Source of the DNA: Tubiluchus corallicola
Taxonomy: Eukaryota > Priapulida > Priapulimorpha > Priapulimorphida > Tubiluchidae
DNA length: 64,000 nucleotides
NCBI GenBank assembly: GCA_030141605.1
Contig: JAQGDQ010000776.1
Span: 33,670 to 97,669, forward strand
Reading direction: 5' to 3'
Part shown: one piece after another, positions 24,788 through 37,529 of the stretch
Layout: every line of letters starts with the position of its first letter
Numbering within the stretch: position 1 is the stretch's first letter
Position numbers and translations under genes: made by a program
The notes under the pieces: model-generated
Told to the model about the DNA's origin: nothing
Databases searched by the model: none
What the model saw: only the letters and a program-made list of their open reading frames with translations

Positions 24788-27409
24788 TCACAGTAGCGCT
24801 TTACTTTCAGGAGGTGCTCTGATCATTGTGAAACAATCAGTGTTCAACTCAAAAGTCACATGGTTCACAGGAATGATTTCAGCAGGGCACATTCCATACT
24901 CTCGATGTGATTCTAACAACGACACATTTGCAAAAGGTATGCCACACAAACATGTACGGAAAATGTGCTGATCTACTAGATGTTGCCGTAGCTCAACCAC
25001 TCGTTTGAAAGATGTTTGACAAAGTTTACACAAAAACTGATACTGACATTCGCAGAGGTCTTCTGGCTCAATGGCGTAGAAGTTACCATCAGAGTAAATC
25101 TTGCCACAGGAACGGCACAGCTGAGTCTGATGAATGAACGTGGACCTAGTTTGTGGTTTCGCACAGGCCACCTAGATAAGTAAAATGGGAAAAATTAAGA
25201 TCAGAAAATTAAGAATCAACAGTAAGTTGGTTTGCTCAAAGCTTGACAAGAACATTAGTTAAGTTATATGTTTAAGTTGCAGATGTGGCACAGTGGTCTA
25301 GTTTTAAAACTATATTCAAAGTGTTTCTGCCCTTTTTTAGGGTCAATGCTATACAGAGTTCGTGTCGTGCTTACCGGGTTTCAAAGTGCCCCAAAAGAAG
25401 CATGCTACAGGGTTACAGCTGGTTCAAACCCTCCTGATATACTAGTTAATCTGGTAAATTCTGTCCCAGACACTTCAGGCAGGATTCATACCCAAACAAA
25501 AGAATTGCATGTTGTGCAAAAGATGTGTACACCTTATGCGCTGCATTTAAAACAGCATACCTACAGCTCTTCTAAGACCCTCTGGAAACAAAAAGATTAT
25601 AATTAGGGATTGTCATGCTACCTATGCCCTTTAGAGTATGTTTATTTTTTCAGTATTTGATCATCACAGGGCAACATTATAATCAACACATTTCTTCAAG
25701 TCTTTTAGCATTTTTAGCTGACACTTGTCCACATTGGCCATTACTGTTGATGCAGTACACAACACCGGCTCTACACCAACATTAACGACAAACTTTTTGC
25801 ACATTTTCAAAATGACAGAAAGGCAGAACTAAATTTTTGCAAAATTTCACCTTTTAATTTAATTTTTCGATAATGTTAAAGTTTCTTATGTATATCTAAA
25901 ATAGCCAAGAATTCATTTATTATCCCAAATTTAATCACAAACCTACTGGCTTCACTGTTTTGCACTATGCTAATATTTTCGCTTTGAGCTTAAGATAAGT
26001 AAACTACTAAAAGAGACAATACAGTTGATCTTGACATTGACATTCAAGGTCGCTTTTCACTAGGGAGTTAATAATGCATATAATTTATACCAATGCGCAT
26101 TATTATATCTCAAGGCTATTTATCTGAAACCAAGCCAAAAAAGCTTGTTACACTGGTCATGCAACACTATCAGATGAATGGTCATATGAAGCTCTTGATT
26201 TTGACTTTGAAACTGATGGTCAATAAGGTGTTAGGCTGAAAAACATAATGAAAATTTCACGTTATACTTTTGAGTCATCTGTTGGTAGTGATAGGAGGGA
26301 GAACATCACTATGGTCCTTGGAAATTATGTTGACTTACCTGAAGGGGTTGGTAGAATACTACCACTGTGTGTTAAGCCAAAATTTGGCTAGTAGGACTGA
26401 CTTCCAGCAGTGCTGTATAGTTAGTATTTTTGTTTCTTTATCATACCAGCTGTATATGTACTCTACAAACATCTTTAAAATAATTCGTGCTAAAATTAAG
26501 CTCACCCTTTTCTCTGGAAAAATTCCTGACATCTGTCCGCCAGGAAATGCAGAAAATGACTGACAACCCATGTTTGAAAATGGCTCCTCATTTCTTTCAG
26601 AGCAGCTAGTATTGACACTATCACACGAAACCATCTCAGTCTTAGATTGTTTAAGTTCACTGCTTTTAGTGGCCACTTGGCAATTTGGTACATCATCAAA
26701 ATTATCACAATCACTAGATTCATCCTTATCCATGTTCAAGTTTCTCATGGTGTTTTCTGTTTCTGTGTAGTTCCCAAAATCCTCCACAGTTTCATATTCT
26801 GTTTTTATGTTAGTTTTGTTTGTCAGGATGTTCTCAATTTTTTTCGCAATAAACCCGCTCAGTTTTTTGTCTAGAACATTTCTAACTGCAACAATCTGGT
26901 CACTTTTGGTTAATGTTGCACTAGTTATAATGCTCCTCAATGTTGCAAAAGGTGCATCAGTACTTTCATCTGGCTGAGTATGGCTAACTTCTGGGATGCT
27001 TTCATATTTGAGGTTTGTCTTGGCAAGTGACTGTCGCTGGCACATGGTCTCATTGTTTACTTGATCGTTGGCATGCTCCCCTTCATTGTTGGGGTAAATA
27101 GTAGGATATCCATGAAAACGAATGCATTGTAGCATGTGTGCACGTACTTGCTTAGCAGAAGTGTAGCATTTAGCTTTCTTGCAGCCTGTGCAATGCACAG
27201 GTCTATCCCGATGGGAACTGTCCACATGTCTCTCAAACCATTCCCATTTTTCATACCGTAAACCACACAGACAATAGTACTTGGTGACTCGTTCATCGTT
27301 TGTTTTATTTCCTGACGTGTTTACTTTTGACTTTAATAAACCTTTTTGAACCTGAAATGCTTTCTTCGAAAATGCTGTTTTTCGCTTGCCGCAAACATGG
27401 TTTGCTAAC
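24788..27409 (-). CDS. C2H2 zinc-finger protein, two 3' exons (5' exon not found)
   Basis: A probable nuclear DNA-binding protein. Exon A (26506-27409) follows the acceptor ACCATTTTAG and ends FPEKR|GTGAGC. Exon B (24788-25171) follows the acceptor TTATCTAG and ends with a stop. The junction is phase 0 on both sides. Exon A has fingers YYCLCGLRY...HVDSSH and VHCTGCKKAKC...HMLQC, then about 200 residues of acidic, Ser/Thr-rich text. Exon B has Cys pairs LCRSCG and CECQ, a classical finger (CKLCQTSF...HLVDQH) and a last one (CLCGIPF...H). Exon A needs two bases from an upstream exon, the same phase in which the zinc-finger exon at 17628 ends, hinting at a shared family structure. A minus-strand AATAAA lies at 24645-24650. 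No known name is recognised. Confidence 0.65.
25280..25440 (+). repeat. Possible tRNA-derived SINE fragment
   Basis: GTGGCACAGTGGTCTAG near 25284 resembles a Pol III A box and GGTTCAAACCC near 25423 fits the B-box consensus GGTTCRANNCC. The spacing of about 140 bp is much longer than in tRNA heads, so these may be chance or parts of a rearranged SINE. It lies in the zinc-finger intron 25172-26505; nothing else is recognised there. Confidence 0.25.
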
Positions 27410-27439
27410 CTAAAATGGTAAAAGGTAAATGACAACAGC

Positions 27440-28389
27440 GCGAAAATAAAGTTTTACAGACCAACTTCCTGTAGCCACTGCTGGTATCAAAACTTGACAG
27501 CAACTGGATTGAAACTTTGTCTAAGCGTGATAAAATTTTGCAATAAAACTATCATTTGGAAAACTTAACTTTAAACAGAAATAAACTATCTACAACAGCC
27601 AGAGAAGAATTAAATCACCATAAGCATCACATTGAACGGTAGATGCTTTTGACCAGTAACAGAGTTTGTCTTAAATATTGCAGCATTATTCACAATAGTG
27701 GAGTATGGTAGTCACCATTCCTAGTGCAGGCCTACTAACAACATTAACACGAAATAACATTTAATTTGAACTAGATCAAGTTAGTAAAATAATTGGTGAG
27801 CTAATTGCATTTTGCTTTTTGTTCCCAGGAAGCTAACCGTCGCTGTTCGGACAGGGCGTTTTCTCACGTCTATGTGTCTATCTGTGTGCTTATCCTACAA
27901 TAAAATCAGAATGGATGAAGCCATTATCGCAAACTAGGTTATTGCTAAGAACAGCGATAGGATGGGGAAGGCTCGGAAAGCAAAACCCCGTTGTCTTTTG
28001 GTTCATAAGTCAGTAGATAAGGTGAGAAGATAAAAATGTCAAAAGTAAAATGGACGAATCTATAATAACCAAACTAGGGATAGTGAGTTAGTGATAGATC
28101 TGGCCGGTGCCTTTATTGAGCGCCATCTATAGTTATTTCTAAGTCGAAATTAACCGCGATGTATTCATCTACACTTTCTTCTAAGGCGTCTGTGAAGGAA
28201 ACTGTCATAGTTAATGGGATTTTATTATTATTAACTTAATGTCCTCACAGATGGCACTAGCCTCTGTATTTTCACTTTAAGCATTTCAAAGTACTTCAAA
28301 GCTGACGTTGTTGTTTGTATGATATAACTTAAAATAAAGTATACTGCCTACTCTCTACTCTACTCAAGAAACCCAAAAAGCCAAAATAT
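27440..28389. other. Non-coding region upstream of zinc-finger exons
   Basis: No supported coding exon, RNA gene or repeat is seen. If the zinc-finger gene has a first exon nearby, it is short or diverged and was not found here. Confidence 0.3.
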
Positions 28390-28634
28390 GTACAGCTGCC
28401 GCTTGGAGAAAGTCTCTCCGCACGCCTTGCGTATGAATCGCTGACATTTCTTCAACTTGTGCACAGTTGACAAATGTCGTTTCAAATTCTGAGAACGGTA
28501 GAATCTATGTCGACATAGATAGCATTCGTGAATCATATCATCTCCGCGAGTATATCATGTCTTTCAAGTGTATCCTGGCGAAAATGCCGCAGACATTTTA
28601 AACACTTCCTCAACGTGGGCCTTTCTTTTCCCAT
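28390..28634 (-). pseudogene. Zinc-finger exon pseudogene, paralogue of 17628-17875
   Basis: Starts with ATG at 28632-28634 and follows the 17628-17875 exon closely: RKCLKC, then HECYLCRHRF, LKRHLSTVHKLKK and a third-finger remnant. A frame change or stop sits between the first and second fingers. The first Cys of the third finger is replaced (FIRKAC instead of FKCKTC), and no good donor follows. It is a decayed duplicate of the same exon. Confidence 0.7.
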
Positions 28635-28639
28635 TTGAC

Positions 28640-29835
28640 AAAATAATTATTCTAACAGGAGAAAACTGTTGCCAACACAGCCAAAAAACTGTATAAGTGA
28701 TACATAACTCGCACTAGACTGAAGTCATTGAAACCATTAGACCGAGATGCTTTGTTACTGTATCTTAGTGTATTGAATGGTATTTGAATTTTACCGAAAG
28801 GTCTACATCAACGTGATTAACGAAAAACGCCACGAAACACAGAGTGGCACATTAGGTCAGTCACCGAATGGTAAACTGTAGCGAAAAATCATCGAATGTA
28901 TAAATACTGAAAGAAAACCGTTCAAAAAATATTGTTTCTTCGAGAATGATTAACGTTAGTTATAAGAATGACTTATCGTTAGTTAGATGGACATAGATCC
29001 CCTACATCTCGGAAACGCGTCGCACTGTATCGCCCCCCCCCCCCCCCCGCCGCAGTTCAGTTTTACTACTCTGTTGTGAGCCGGGTGTTGGCATAACAGC
29101 AAGCATGGAATTTAAGTTTTTGCGAGCGAGTTGGTGTAAAGTTGGTCAGTACTGAACAATAGAGCTGTAGTTCAATTTTCGCTTTTGTAAACACGTGCTA
29201 ACATGCTCTCGAAATATTTTTGCCATTTGAAAATCGTGTTCAGTTGTGACGTCATCGTTAGCTGTGTTCGCCGCCTGTTAATTCAGTTTTTATTTTAATG
29301 TTTAATTATCAAAAACATTTTGCTACTGTTATAGGTTGTAAAATATATAGTTTTTGCCATAGTTCAAAATGGAATAGGACCTGAAAAATCATCCTGCCTT
29401 CCTTTAATTAAAGCAAAACCGGACCCAATTTTAAACTGTAGCTCAAAACAATCTACTCTTTAAAATATTGAAAGGAAACATGCTAAGTGCGACTAAACGG
29501 TAGCTGGTGTTCAAGAGTTCAAGGTCAGGTACGCCTACGTCTACTGTCACATGTCAATTTTGACTATGTATAAAATATATAGGAAAGTAGATTAAACGCG
29601 AATTATGTTTATTTTACTCCGCGCGTTCTATATAAATTCTAGCTTAAATACAAAACGTCTAGGTAACGTTTGAAAGTGTTGCGGCAAAAACACATTTCAT
29701 ACAGTTGTCGGAAATCGAAATGCATAGGTATTAATCCGTGTTAATTATTATATAAAAGAATACATGTACGGATTTTATAAAATGTCTGGATTTTGCACAT
29801 TGCCTTTAACATGCTATTTTTCGAGTCAATGATAA
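28640..29835. other. Intergenic, with a run of 16 C
   Basis: A poly-C run lies at 29033-29048. No genes are recognised in this stretch. Confidence 0.4.
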
Positions 29836-29837
29836 TT

Positions 29838-30060
<223 letters not shown>

Positions 30061-30376
30061 ATAATAATAATATTAATCACATTAATCACTTTAATATCAT
30101 CACATTTTCCATCATAAAACTTTATCTAGTTCTCAAGTTGTGATTTGTAATATTATGAAAAATAATGCTGATATTAATAATATAATAATTAATTACAGTT
30201 CGACCAGCTTGTTAATTTGCGAGAGTTGATAATTAACTGGCTGACTGCATTGATTAGAACCTTGGACGGTTCTATATATTAGAAGTATTATAAAAAAAAA
30301 AAATAATGAAAAATAAAATAATAAAATTGTAAATTATAATTTTATTACAAAATACTGGCAAATTTCAGCACAATAC

Positions 30377-30919
30377 CTTTTCTATACAGGCACCGACGAG
30401 ATTAGCAGGGAACATGCTCCTAATTAGATCAAGAAAAGTGTCCGCAACAGTCGAGGGCCTAGAACCTCCTTCCCCCTGGTCACCGTCTGCTGCTCCGTAG
30501 TAACCGGGCTTGATGGCATATACTAAAGCAATCCCAAGAAACACAGCCAAAAAGGTCGTACACATGTAATACACCACTGTCACCCACCCCATGCGTCCAG
30601 AAAGTTTGGCATCCAAGGCTGCTAAACCAGAGATTAAGCTAGATATGATGAGCGGTAGAATCAACGCCTTCAACATGCGCAGAAAGATCTCACCAGGGAA
30701 GCTGAGATACATGATCTGTCTTTTAGTGAGACCTTTGCCATAGAGACCAGCTCCTACTGCTATTCCAACAGCCACTGACACAACAATCAGAATCAGCAGA
30801 ATGTTCTCCTTAGTGAGAAGATTTTTCTTGAACCTTTCCTTTTTTGAGAGCTGTTCCTTCCTTTCAGCAAACGGCAATCCGTCAACGCTCCCGTTCATCT
30901 TATCCTTACTTCTGTCCAT
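30377..30919 (-). CDS. SLC1 transporter first exon, orphan (paralogue 1)
   Basis: ATG at 30917-30919 opens 181 codons ending at an in-phase donor (GAAAAG|GTATTG). The text is the N-terminal part of an SLC1 amino-acid transporter: a basic cytoplasmic start, then hydrophobic segments with [30 protein letters not shown] and VYAIKPGY, ending in the SMFPANLV motif. It aligns along its length with exon 1 of the two full genes (44972-45511, 63235-63774) but differs at many residues, so it is an older paralogue. Exons 2-7 are not found downstream on the minus strand within the window, where instead a zinc-finger gene and repeats lie. Either they were lost or they lie beyond base 1. Confidence 0.75.
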
Positions 30920-31324
30920 CTTTGTCTGCTTTGTGAATTCGTTTCAATTCAATTTATGTGTCCAAAGCACGGAGAAGCGAAAACCTTTCTTTAAGAGCGC
31001 CAACACTAACAATACGACCTCTTGGTGACTTGTGAGTTTTCTACACGGTTCCAAGAAGTCCGTCTCTACATTAATTCAGCATAACGGATGTGAGTGTGAC
31101 TGACTGTACGCTAGTTTTACTGAATGAATATTTCACACTGACGCAAGCGCACCCTCACACGTCGTGTGCGGCCAAGCGATTGATGACACGCGAGTTACGC
31201 ATGTAATTTCCTCACGATTTAACCCGTTGTACAGCACGAGAAGGTGCTTTTAACACCTGTAATTAGTGACCAGACGAACACCTGATTGATCTAATGCCGG
31301 AATTTATTATGATAATTGAGGGAT

Positions 31325-31717
31325 TTTTCCTGGACCCAACTCGCGATTTTTCGAAATTTTGACCAAACAGCCTGCGGAAAAAACGTTCTAGCGGCGCCTG
31401 GTGCGACTCTCTTAAGCAGATATTTGGTTCTTTAGAGGAAGAACAGGGCTACACGATGTTGTGGGCTATATTAGAGGACACGTCCACGAAGAGGAGTGCC
31501 GACGAGTTAATTAGATGTTCTATTTTTGACAATTTTCGCTTGGAAAACTGCTGACGCAAAGCCATTGTTCTGACGTCATCCATTATACTCTGCTTATAAC
31601 TTTAATTCAGTAAAAACTGCTACTGGCTTTGCGTTATAAGTGAGGACTGTGTAGGATGTTTACGTATTATTGATTATAAGTGTATTTATACGCAATTTTT
31701 TTTGCGGGAGCCTTTGC
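31325..31717 (+). mobile_element. Long-TIR DNA element, truncated at its left
   Basis: Right half of the family defined by the copy at 50394-51366: AAACAGCCTGCGG, TCTAGCGGCGCC, TGACGTCATCCATTATA and terminal GCCTTTGCTAG. Confidence 0.8.
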
Positions 31718-32925
31718 TAGTGAGCATTAAAATGTGTAACATTCTAGTAACACTTGTTACAGTTGTTTGTCTTCACAGCAGGTAGGTAACCTTGTAACCC
31801 ACTGCTTACGTAAAGCTTAAAAAGTTCGTCTTGAATTTTTCCAAGCAGTAACATACTACCTTTTTTCATACAGAACTTGCATCGGCAGTAACAGCGTATA
31901 AAACATGTAGATTGTGACTTTAAAGATGACCGTTAGACGCAGAAATTTTGATGACAAGTCATTTGAAGCAAGTTTTGATAACGTTGAGTAAAGTTTGAAA
32001 AATAATCAGAGCATTCGTAGCTTACACGTTATTAACTAAGTGAAATTTTAAATTGCTGTATCTCGTGAATAAGATTAAAATACGTTTTCTGGTTAGTGCG
32101 TGGCGCACCCTGGTGGGTGAGTCAGCGACATTACCAATTGTACGAACATTTTAAATTATCATTTCCTGTCTTTCCTGCAGGTAAGCGAAATGCCAACTAA
32201 TATAGATTTGCATAGAAAGTTTTTTGGGAAATAGTTTAACATTTCCATTTCTTCCCCTAATTTACGTTTGTGTAATGACGTCATGTAATCTCGTCATCGG
32301 AACAATATTGTTGGAATTTAAAATGAAAACAAACAAAAATTCCTTTCAACGCGAGTACGATATACGCATTAAATTGCTATAAAGTAGTATAATTTTGAAG
32401 GCGAATTTTCTGAAACCTACTTCAGTTGCCCCTTTTCTTGTCCTTTAAGATAATTGTTTCCCCTGGTTGTTGTGATCTTTGCCAGAATATGATATATAAG
32501 ATACTATTTTATGTTTTCTTTGTAGTTTTCTTCACATAAGAACTTCTTTCAAGAATTTAATATACATATACAACAAAGTTGATGCTAACCCTTTAGAAAC
32601 CCTGCAGGGGGACAACATAACAAGTGAATTTTTAAAATGAAAATTTATTAAGTAAAGCTCTTGTTAAAGGGATGTGAAAGGGTTAAAAGGATAATACAAT
32701 ATAAATTTTGCTCACGCAAACATATGTATATATATTTTTGTATCCATATATGTATGAATCAGGCAAAATTTATCCTGGCAAAAGTCACTGTTCCTATATA
32801 TTTGTAAGTAAACAAAGCAGTTATTTGCTACTAAAATTGCGTCTCTCTCTTACAAGACGATCTTGTTTTAAAAAGATGTCTTGTGATTTTCTGGTACCTT
32901 TTAGTATTCACTGAGTTTTGTGCTT
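31325..32925. repeat. Segmental duplication block X, copy 1
   Basis: About 1.6 kb matching 52890-54445 at roughly 93-95% by eye, including ATGTGTAACATTCTAGTAAC and CTGCAGGGGGACAACATAAC. Its left limit lies inside a long-TIR element and its right limit is sharp near 32925 (second copy near 54445). No coding is recognised. Confidence 0.9.
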
Positions 32926-33530
32926 TTGTTTGGATGCCCACACAATGGCAGCCAATGGCTAGAAGGCTACTACGCAAACAAAAATGTTTCTGGTAAACAG
33001 CTAATGTTTATATTATGCTCGAAACAGGCACTTTGCATAAACAAACCTAATTTCAAAGTATTAACTTTTAAACACTGCGATATGTTAGTCAACATTCTAC
33101 ACAAAATAATGCAACGTATGCAAGTTTAAGACTATCAACACCAGTGACTCAGGAAAGGCAGTTTCAATTTAAAAGAAGGATACAGAACATTTTACCATCA
33201 TTTGGAGAAATATTTAAAAGCAGCTCAGTACTGGCAGCATTCTTCGTTACTTTGTGGTAAAATTTGGATGAAAGTTTATTGCCTTATTACTAAAGATTCT
33301 ATATCAAGTTTTGCTAATTCTGAATTACTATTAGAACTATTATTGCTCGGTCTTAGTTACTTACAACAAACTAGACAATTCTTAGTGATCTATAAATCTG
33401 CTTTTATTTTACACGACAAAACTGAAACTGTGAATTAATCTGAGCTTGGTTCAAGTTGAGAAACGTGGCTAGACCATTTCAGAAGAGACAACTTTTATTT
33501 TCATTGCTGTTCCAATTATTTGTGCCACAG

Positions 33531-34721
33531 ATGAAGTCGCCAATCAAAGTTGGATTTTATCTGATGTCTCTGATCACGGTGTGTAGTGGATGGAGCGCAT
33601 GTGATGATCCGTCTTGGCAGTGCAGATGTGATTATTGGGAAGTTTTGGACTGCTTTTGGGGAAATTTATCCCTAACAGACGTACAGAATATTTCAAATAC
33701 ATTACCAAAAGATATCGACCAGCTCACGATTTACAACTATTCAAACAGTGAATTTCCAGACAAATTTTTGGCAGGAGAAAAGATGAACACTTTGCACATT
33801 AGTCACTCCAAGCAGCTGAAACGCATCAATGAAACCAGTATAGCAGCTGACATCAGGATATTAGCCTTGCGTGCCCTCAGTGCTTTAGAGACAATTGACT
33901 CAATGGCATTCCAAGCAATTACAAGACTGGAGGCTCTATATATTTTGGACTGCTACCAGCTGACATCGATTACTGGGCACTTGTCTTTTACACAAAGTCC
34001 AAATCTGATTCACATTTACATTGAACGGACATCCATGGAAACACTAAAGGAGCCAAGATTACACAGTAACAGCAGCAATCTAATGATTAATCTAACCTTG
34101 TGGGGTGAATTAAATTTAAATTTTTAACTAACAACTTTCAGCAGAGCATGAAGCCAGTGTGGTCAATTGAATACATTTATGTGTCATACGATTTAATGAA
34201 AACAGTGTCCTTATAATAGGTGAGCAAGTTTGTCTTACGTGATGCTTTAGGTAAAAGTTCTTTCACTATTCTTATAAGTTTTGTACTTTAATCGTTGTTT
34301 TGCTGTTGTTGTTATCATTGTTGCCATTTTTATAGAAAATAATTTCACATGCGACTGTGACATCAGTTGGGTTTTCAACAAACCGTGGAAACTAGTAAGA
34401 GATTTTCAATGCCGACAATCAGAAAATGGAAATTACAAAACAGCTACAAAAGCAGACTTTGACTATTGTTACGGTGCAACAAACCAAACCACTGAACCGT
34501 CTACAACGAGCTCGACCAATGACCCGTGTAGAGTGAGCTCAACCTCTGAGCCGTCTAGTAAGCCATCTACAGAGAGCTCAACCACTGAACCGTCTGCAAT
34601 GAGCTCAATCATTACAACATCAGCTAGCTCTTCAAGTGAGCTGTATGGCACACAATGTAAACTGACTGAAGTCTTTGCATTAGTATTCTTAGTTTTGGCA
34701 AGTCACCTTTTTTACCTGTAA
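33531..34721 (+). CDS. Secreted/GPI-anchored leucine-rich-repeat protein, two exons
   Basis: Exons 33531-34104 and 34336-34721 join in phase 1 (TTGTGGG|GTGAAT and TTTTTATAG|AAAAT), giving 319 aa. The ATG at 33531 is the first in frame and starts a signal peptide (hydrophobic to about residue 23, CSGWSA). Next is a Cys-rich LRR N-cap (DDPSWQCRCDYWEVLDC), about five irregular leucine-rich repeats with several N-glycosylation sites, and an LRR C-cap across the splice (NFTCDCDISWVF...C...C). A Ser/Thr/Pro-rich stalk of about 60 residues follows, and the protein ends in a hydrophobic tail (VFALVFLVLASHLFYL) with no basic residues after it, as in GPI signals. The likely role is cell-surface recognition or adhesion; the ligand is unknown. 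It lies in a segment absent from the second duplicon. Confidence 0.75.
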
Positions 34722-35907
34722 AAATGCCACCAATACAGCTATTCTCAGTAAAAAGACATTAGCACCGCCATAGTCATTCAGCAAAAGCGCTGCGTGGTTA
34801 AAAAATAGTCACGTTAGAAAGTGATAGTTACGATAAGATATGAATCAATATCATAAATTTAAAGTAATAATTTAGCCTCATCATAACATAGTGAAAGATT
34901 CATCCCAGACTGTAAAACTTCTGACAGTCTTTCCTGCATGTGATTTATTCCTTTTTAAACAAACAAAGTGGTTCATTTTGAAAGGGGGGATTTCTGTGTT
35001 AAAAAAGTCATGAAGTTGAAAAAGGAAGTTAATTTTTGAAAGTCAACAAAATCCAAACTACCAAAAAACTGAGGGAAACCATCATAATTGTTATTAGTGT
35101 TCTTTTATGCACTGACCAGTGGCCAAGTATAAGTGCCAGTAACTATATTGCTAAGTGTGTTGCTATAGATAAGAATAGGTAGAAAAACAATTACACTAGT
35201 CAGAGATGTAAGTCTTTGCGAAGCAATAAGATGGATCATGTCAGAGTTTAGAAAACGAAAAAGTTGAAGTTATGCTAAACTATTCAGGTTGGTGATTGTG
35301 TGTAAAGCAGATAGACGACCATTTTATACTATTAACATAATAATATGCCATAATAATATAACATGATATACACATTCATTATGTGTGCACAATAGCCAGC
35401 ATTGCTGTTAGAGGTTGCATTTGTCAGCAGTAATATTATATTGCCAATAAAATATAACTGAGAGAATGGTTTGTGTCAGCATTTTCCTCTCCAGATTTCT
35501 CAATTTTTGTCAGGATAAATTATTGTTACAATAAAATTAATATTTTATAATGTAAATATAGATTTTGTTTTTTAATCTAACGAGGAGAGTTTGCACAGAC
35601 TGTGTTTGTTTAGAAGTAAATATTTGCTTATATCTTAAAAGCAGTCAACTAGTAGACGTGTTTTAGCCACGAGCATGCAGATGCATATTACACTTAGCTA
35701 ATCTAAGTTTTATTAACGTGACTCTCAATCTTTCAATCAATTAATCAATTTATTTCATTCCAGCAATACATATACAATACATCAACATACAAGTTTATTG
35801 AAAAAAAAAGAAACAGTATAGGTAAAAAAACGTTGATGAAGTCAAATTAACCGAATAAGAGAGTTGCTGTATGACACCTTGAAAGCTTGGCTTGTTAAGG
35901 TGGCAGA
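34722..35907. other. 3' flank of LRR gene
   Basis: An AATAAA at about 35445 could end the transcript. No other gene is seen. 35740-35830 ends in an A-rich tract that could be the tail of an old retroelement. Confidence 0.35.
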
Positions 35908-36440
35908 AATGAGTGAATGAAAGAATGGTTAGGGTCAGTAGACATGATGGAATGGAAAAAATAGTAAGATCAGGGCTAGGAAGAAGGAAGGGAGGGGAGG
36001 ATCAGTGAATGAAAGAATGGCTAGGATCAGAAGATACGATGGAATGGGAAAAATAGTAAGATTAGAGATAGGAAGAAGGAAGGGAGGGAAGGATGAGCGA
36101 ATGAAAGAATGGCTAGGGTTATTAGACATGATGGAATGGAAAAAATAGTAAGATTAGAGATAGGAAGAAGGAAGGGAGGGGAGGATGAGTGAATGAAAGA
36201 ATGGCTAGGGTCAGAAGAAATGATGGAATGGAAAAAAATAGTAAGATAAGAGATAGGAAGAAGGAAGGGAGGGACGGATGAGCGAATGAAAGAATGGTTA
36301 GGGTTAGTAACCATGATGAAATGGAAAAAAATAGCAAGATTAGGGATAGGAAGAAGGCAGGGAGGGGAGGATGAGTGAATGAAAGAATGGCTAGGGTTAG
36401 TAGCCACGATGAAATGGAAAAAATAGTAAGATTAGAGATA
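35908..36440. repeat. 93-bp minisatellite, about 5.7 units
   Basis: GAATGAAAGAATGG recurs every 92-93 bp from about 35913 to 36376. Units are purine-rich (GGAAGAAGGAAGGGAGGG). Confidence 0.95.
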
Positions 36441-36632
36441 TGACGGAAGGGAGGTGAGGAAACGACAGCAGTGTACGTTTTAAATTACATAGAGCTATAT
36501 TAAAATAGCATATTATAAATAATCATATACTATTTTCATGCATATAGTAACAACTTGAACATAAAACAAAACTTACATGTATGTTAGTAGTTAAAATCAT
36601 AACAATAAGCTTAGAGAAGGTTAAACTGTTAA

Positions 36633-37320
36633 AATGTTATGTAAACGAGTTTTATTTTACTGTTATTAAAGCCAGGAACATGATTCTTAGGCATCAAGTA
36701 TAGTTCACTATATATATATTCATATATCACACATGAATACATATAAAGGTTATGCAAATGAGTTTTATTTTGTTGTTATTAAAGCCAGGTATATGATTCT
36801 TAGGTATCCAGTATAACTCACTATATATATATATATTCATATATCACACATGAATACATATCAAAGTTAGGTAAACGAGTTTTATTTTGCTGTTATTAAA
36901 GCCAGATATATGATTCTTAGGTATCCAGTATAGCTCACTATATATATATTCATATATCACACATGAATACATATAAAGGTTATGTAAATGAGTTTAATTT
37001 TGCTGTTATTAAAGCAAGATATATGATTCTTAGGTATCCAGTATAGCTAACTATATATACATATTCATATATCACGCATGAATACATATAAAGGTTATGC
37101 AAATGAGTTTTATTTTGCTGTTATTAAAGCTAGGAATATGATTCTTAGGCATCCTGTATAGGTAACTATATATATGTTCATATATCACACATGAATACAT
37201 ATAAAGGTTACGTAAATGAGTTTTATTTTGCTGTTATTAAAGTCAGGTATATGATTCTTAGGCATCCAGTATAACTCACTATATATATATATATATATAT
37301 ATCACGCATAAATACATATA
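36633..37320. repeat. 111-118-bp tandem repeat, 6 units
   Basis: Units share GAGTTTTATTTTGCTGTTAT, ATATGATTCTTAGG and CATATATCACACATGAATAC. TA dinucleotide runs of varying length lie in each. Confidence 0.95.
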
Positions 37321-37529
37321 AAAAGCTTAAAGACTTGAGTTCACGGTCATTAAACATTTAGACGGTGTTTATCGATCGAGTTCATGAAAATGATAAGTTG
37401 CTTTAACTTTTAAATCGATGAATAACTTAAATAGCAAACGCCTGTAGTGATGATCACGGGTTCAAAAGTTGGCAAGAAAAGAACAATTCTTTGAACGTCT
37501 ACTCCTAAAACACGTGAAATGCAGTATTA

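Noticed and set aside
25280-25440. Functional tRNA gene
   Set aside because: A-box and B-box-like motifs are about 140 bp apart and no cloverleaf can be drawn. It is kept only as a weak SINE hint.
35935-36407. Open frames rich in Phe/Ser/Pro on the minus strand
   Set aside because: They come from the 93-bp purine-rich minisatellite read on the opposite strand. 93 bp is a multiple of three.
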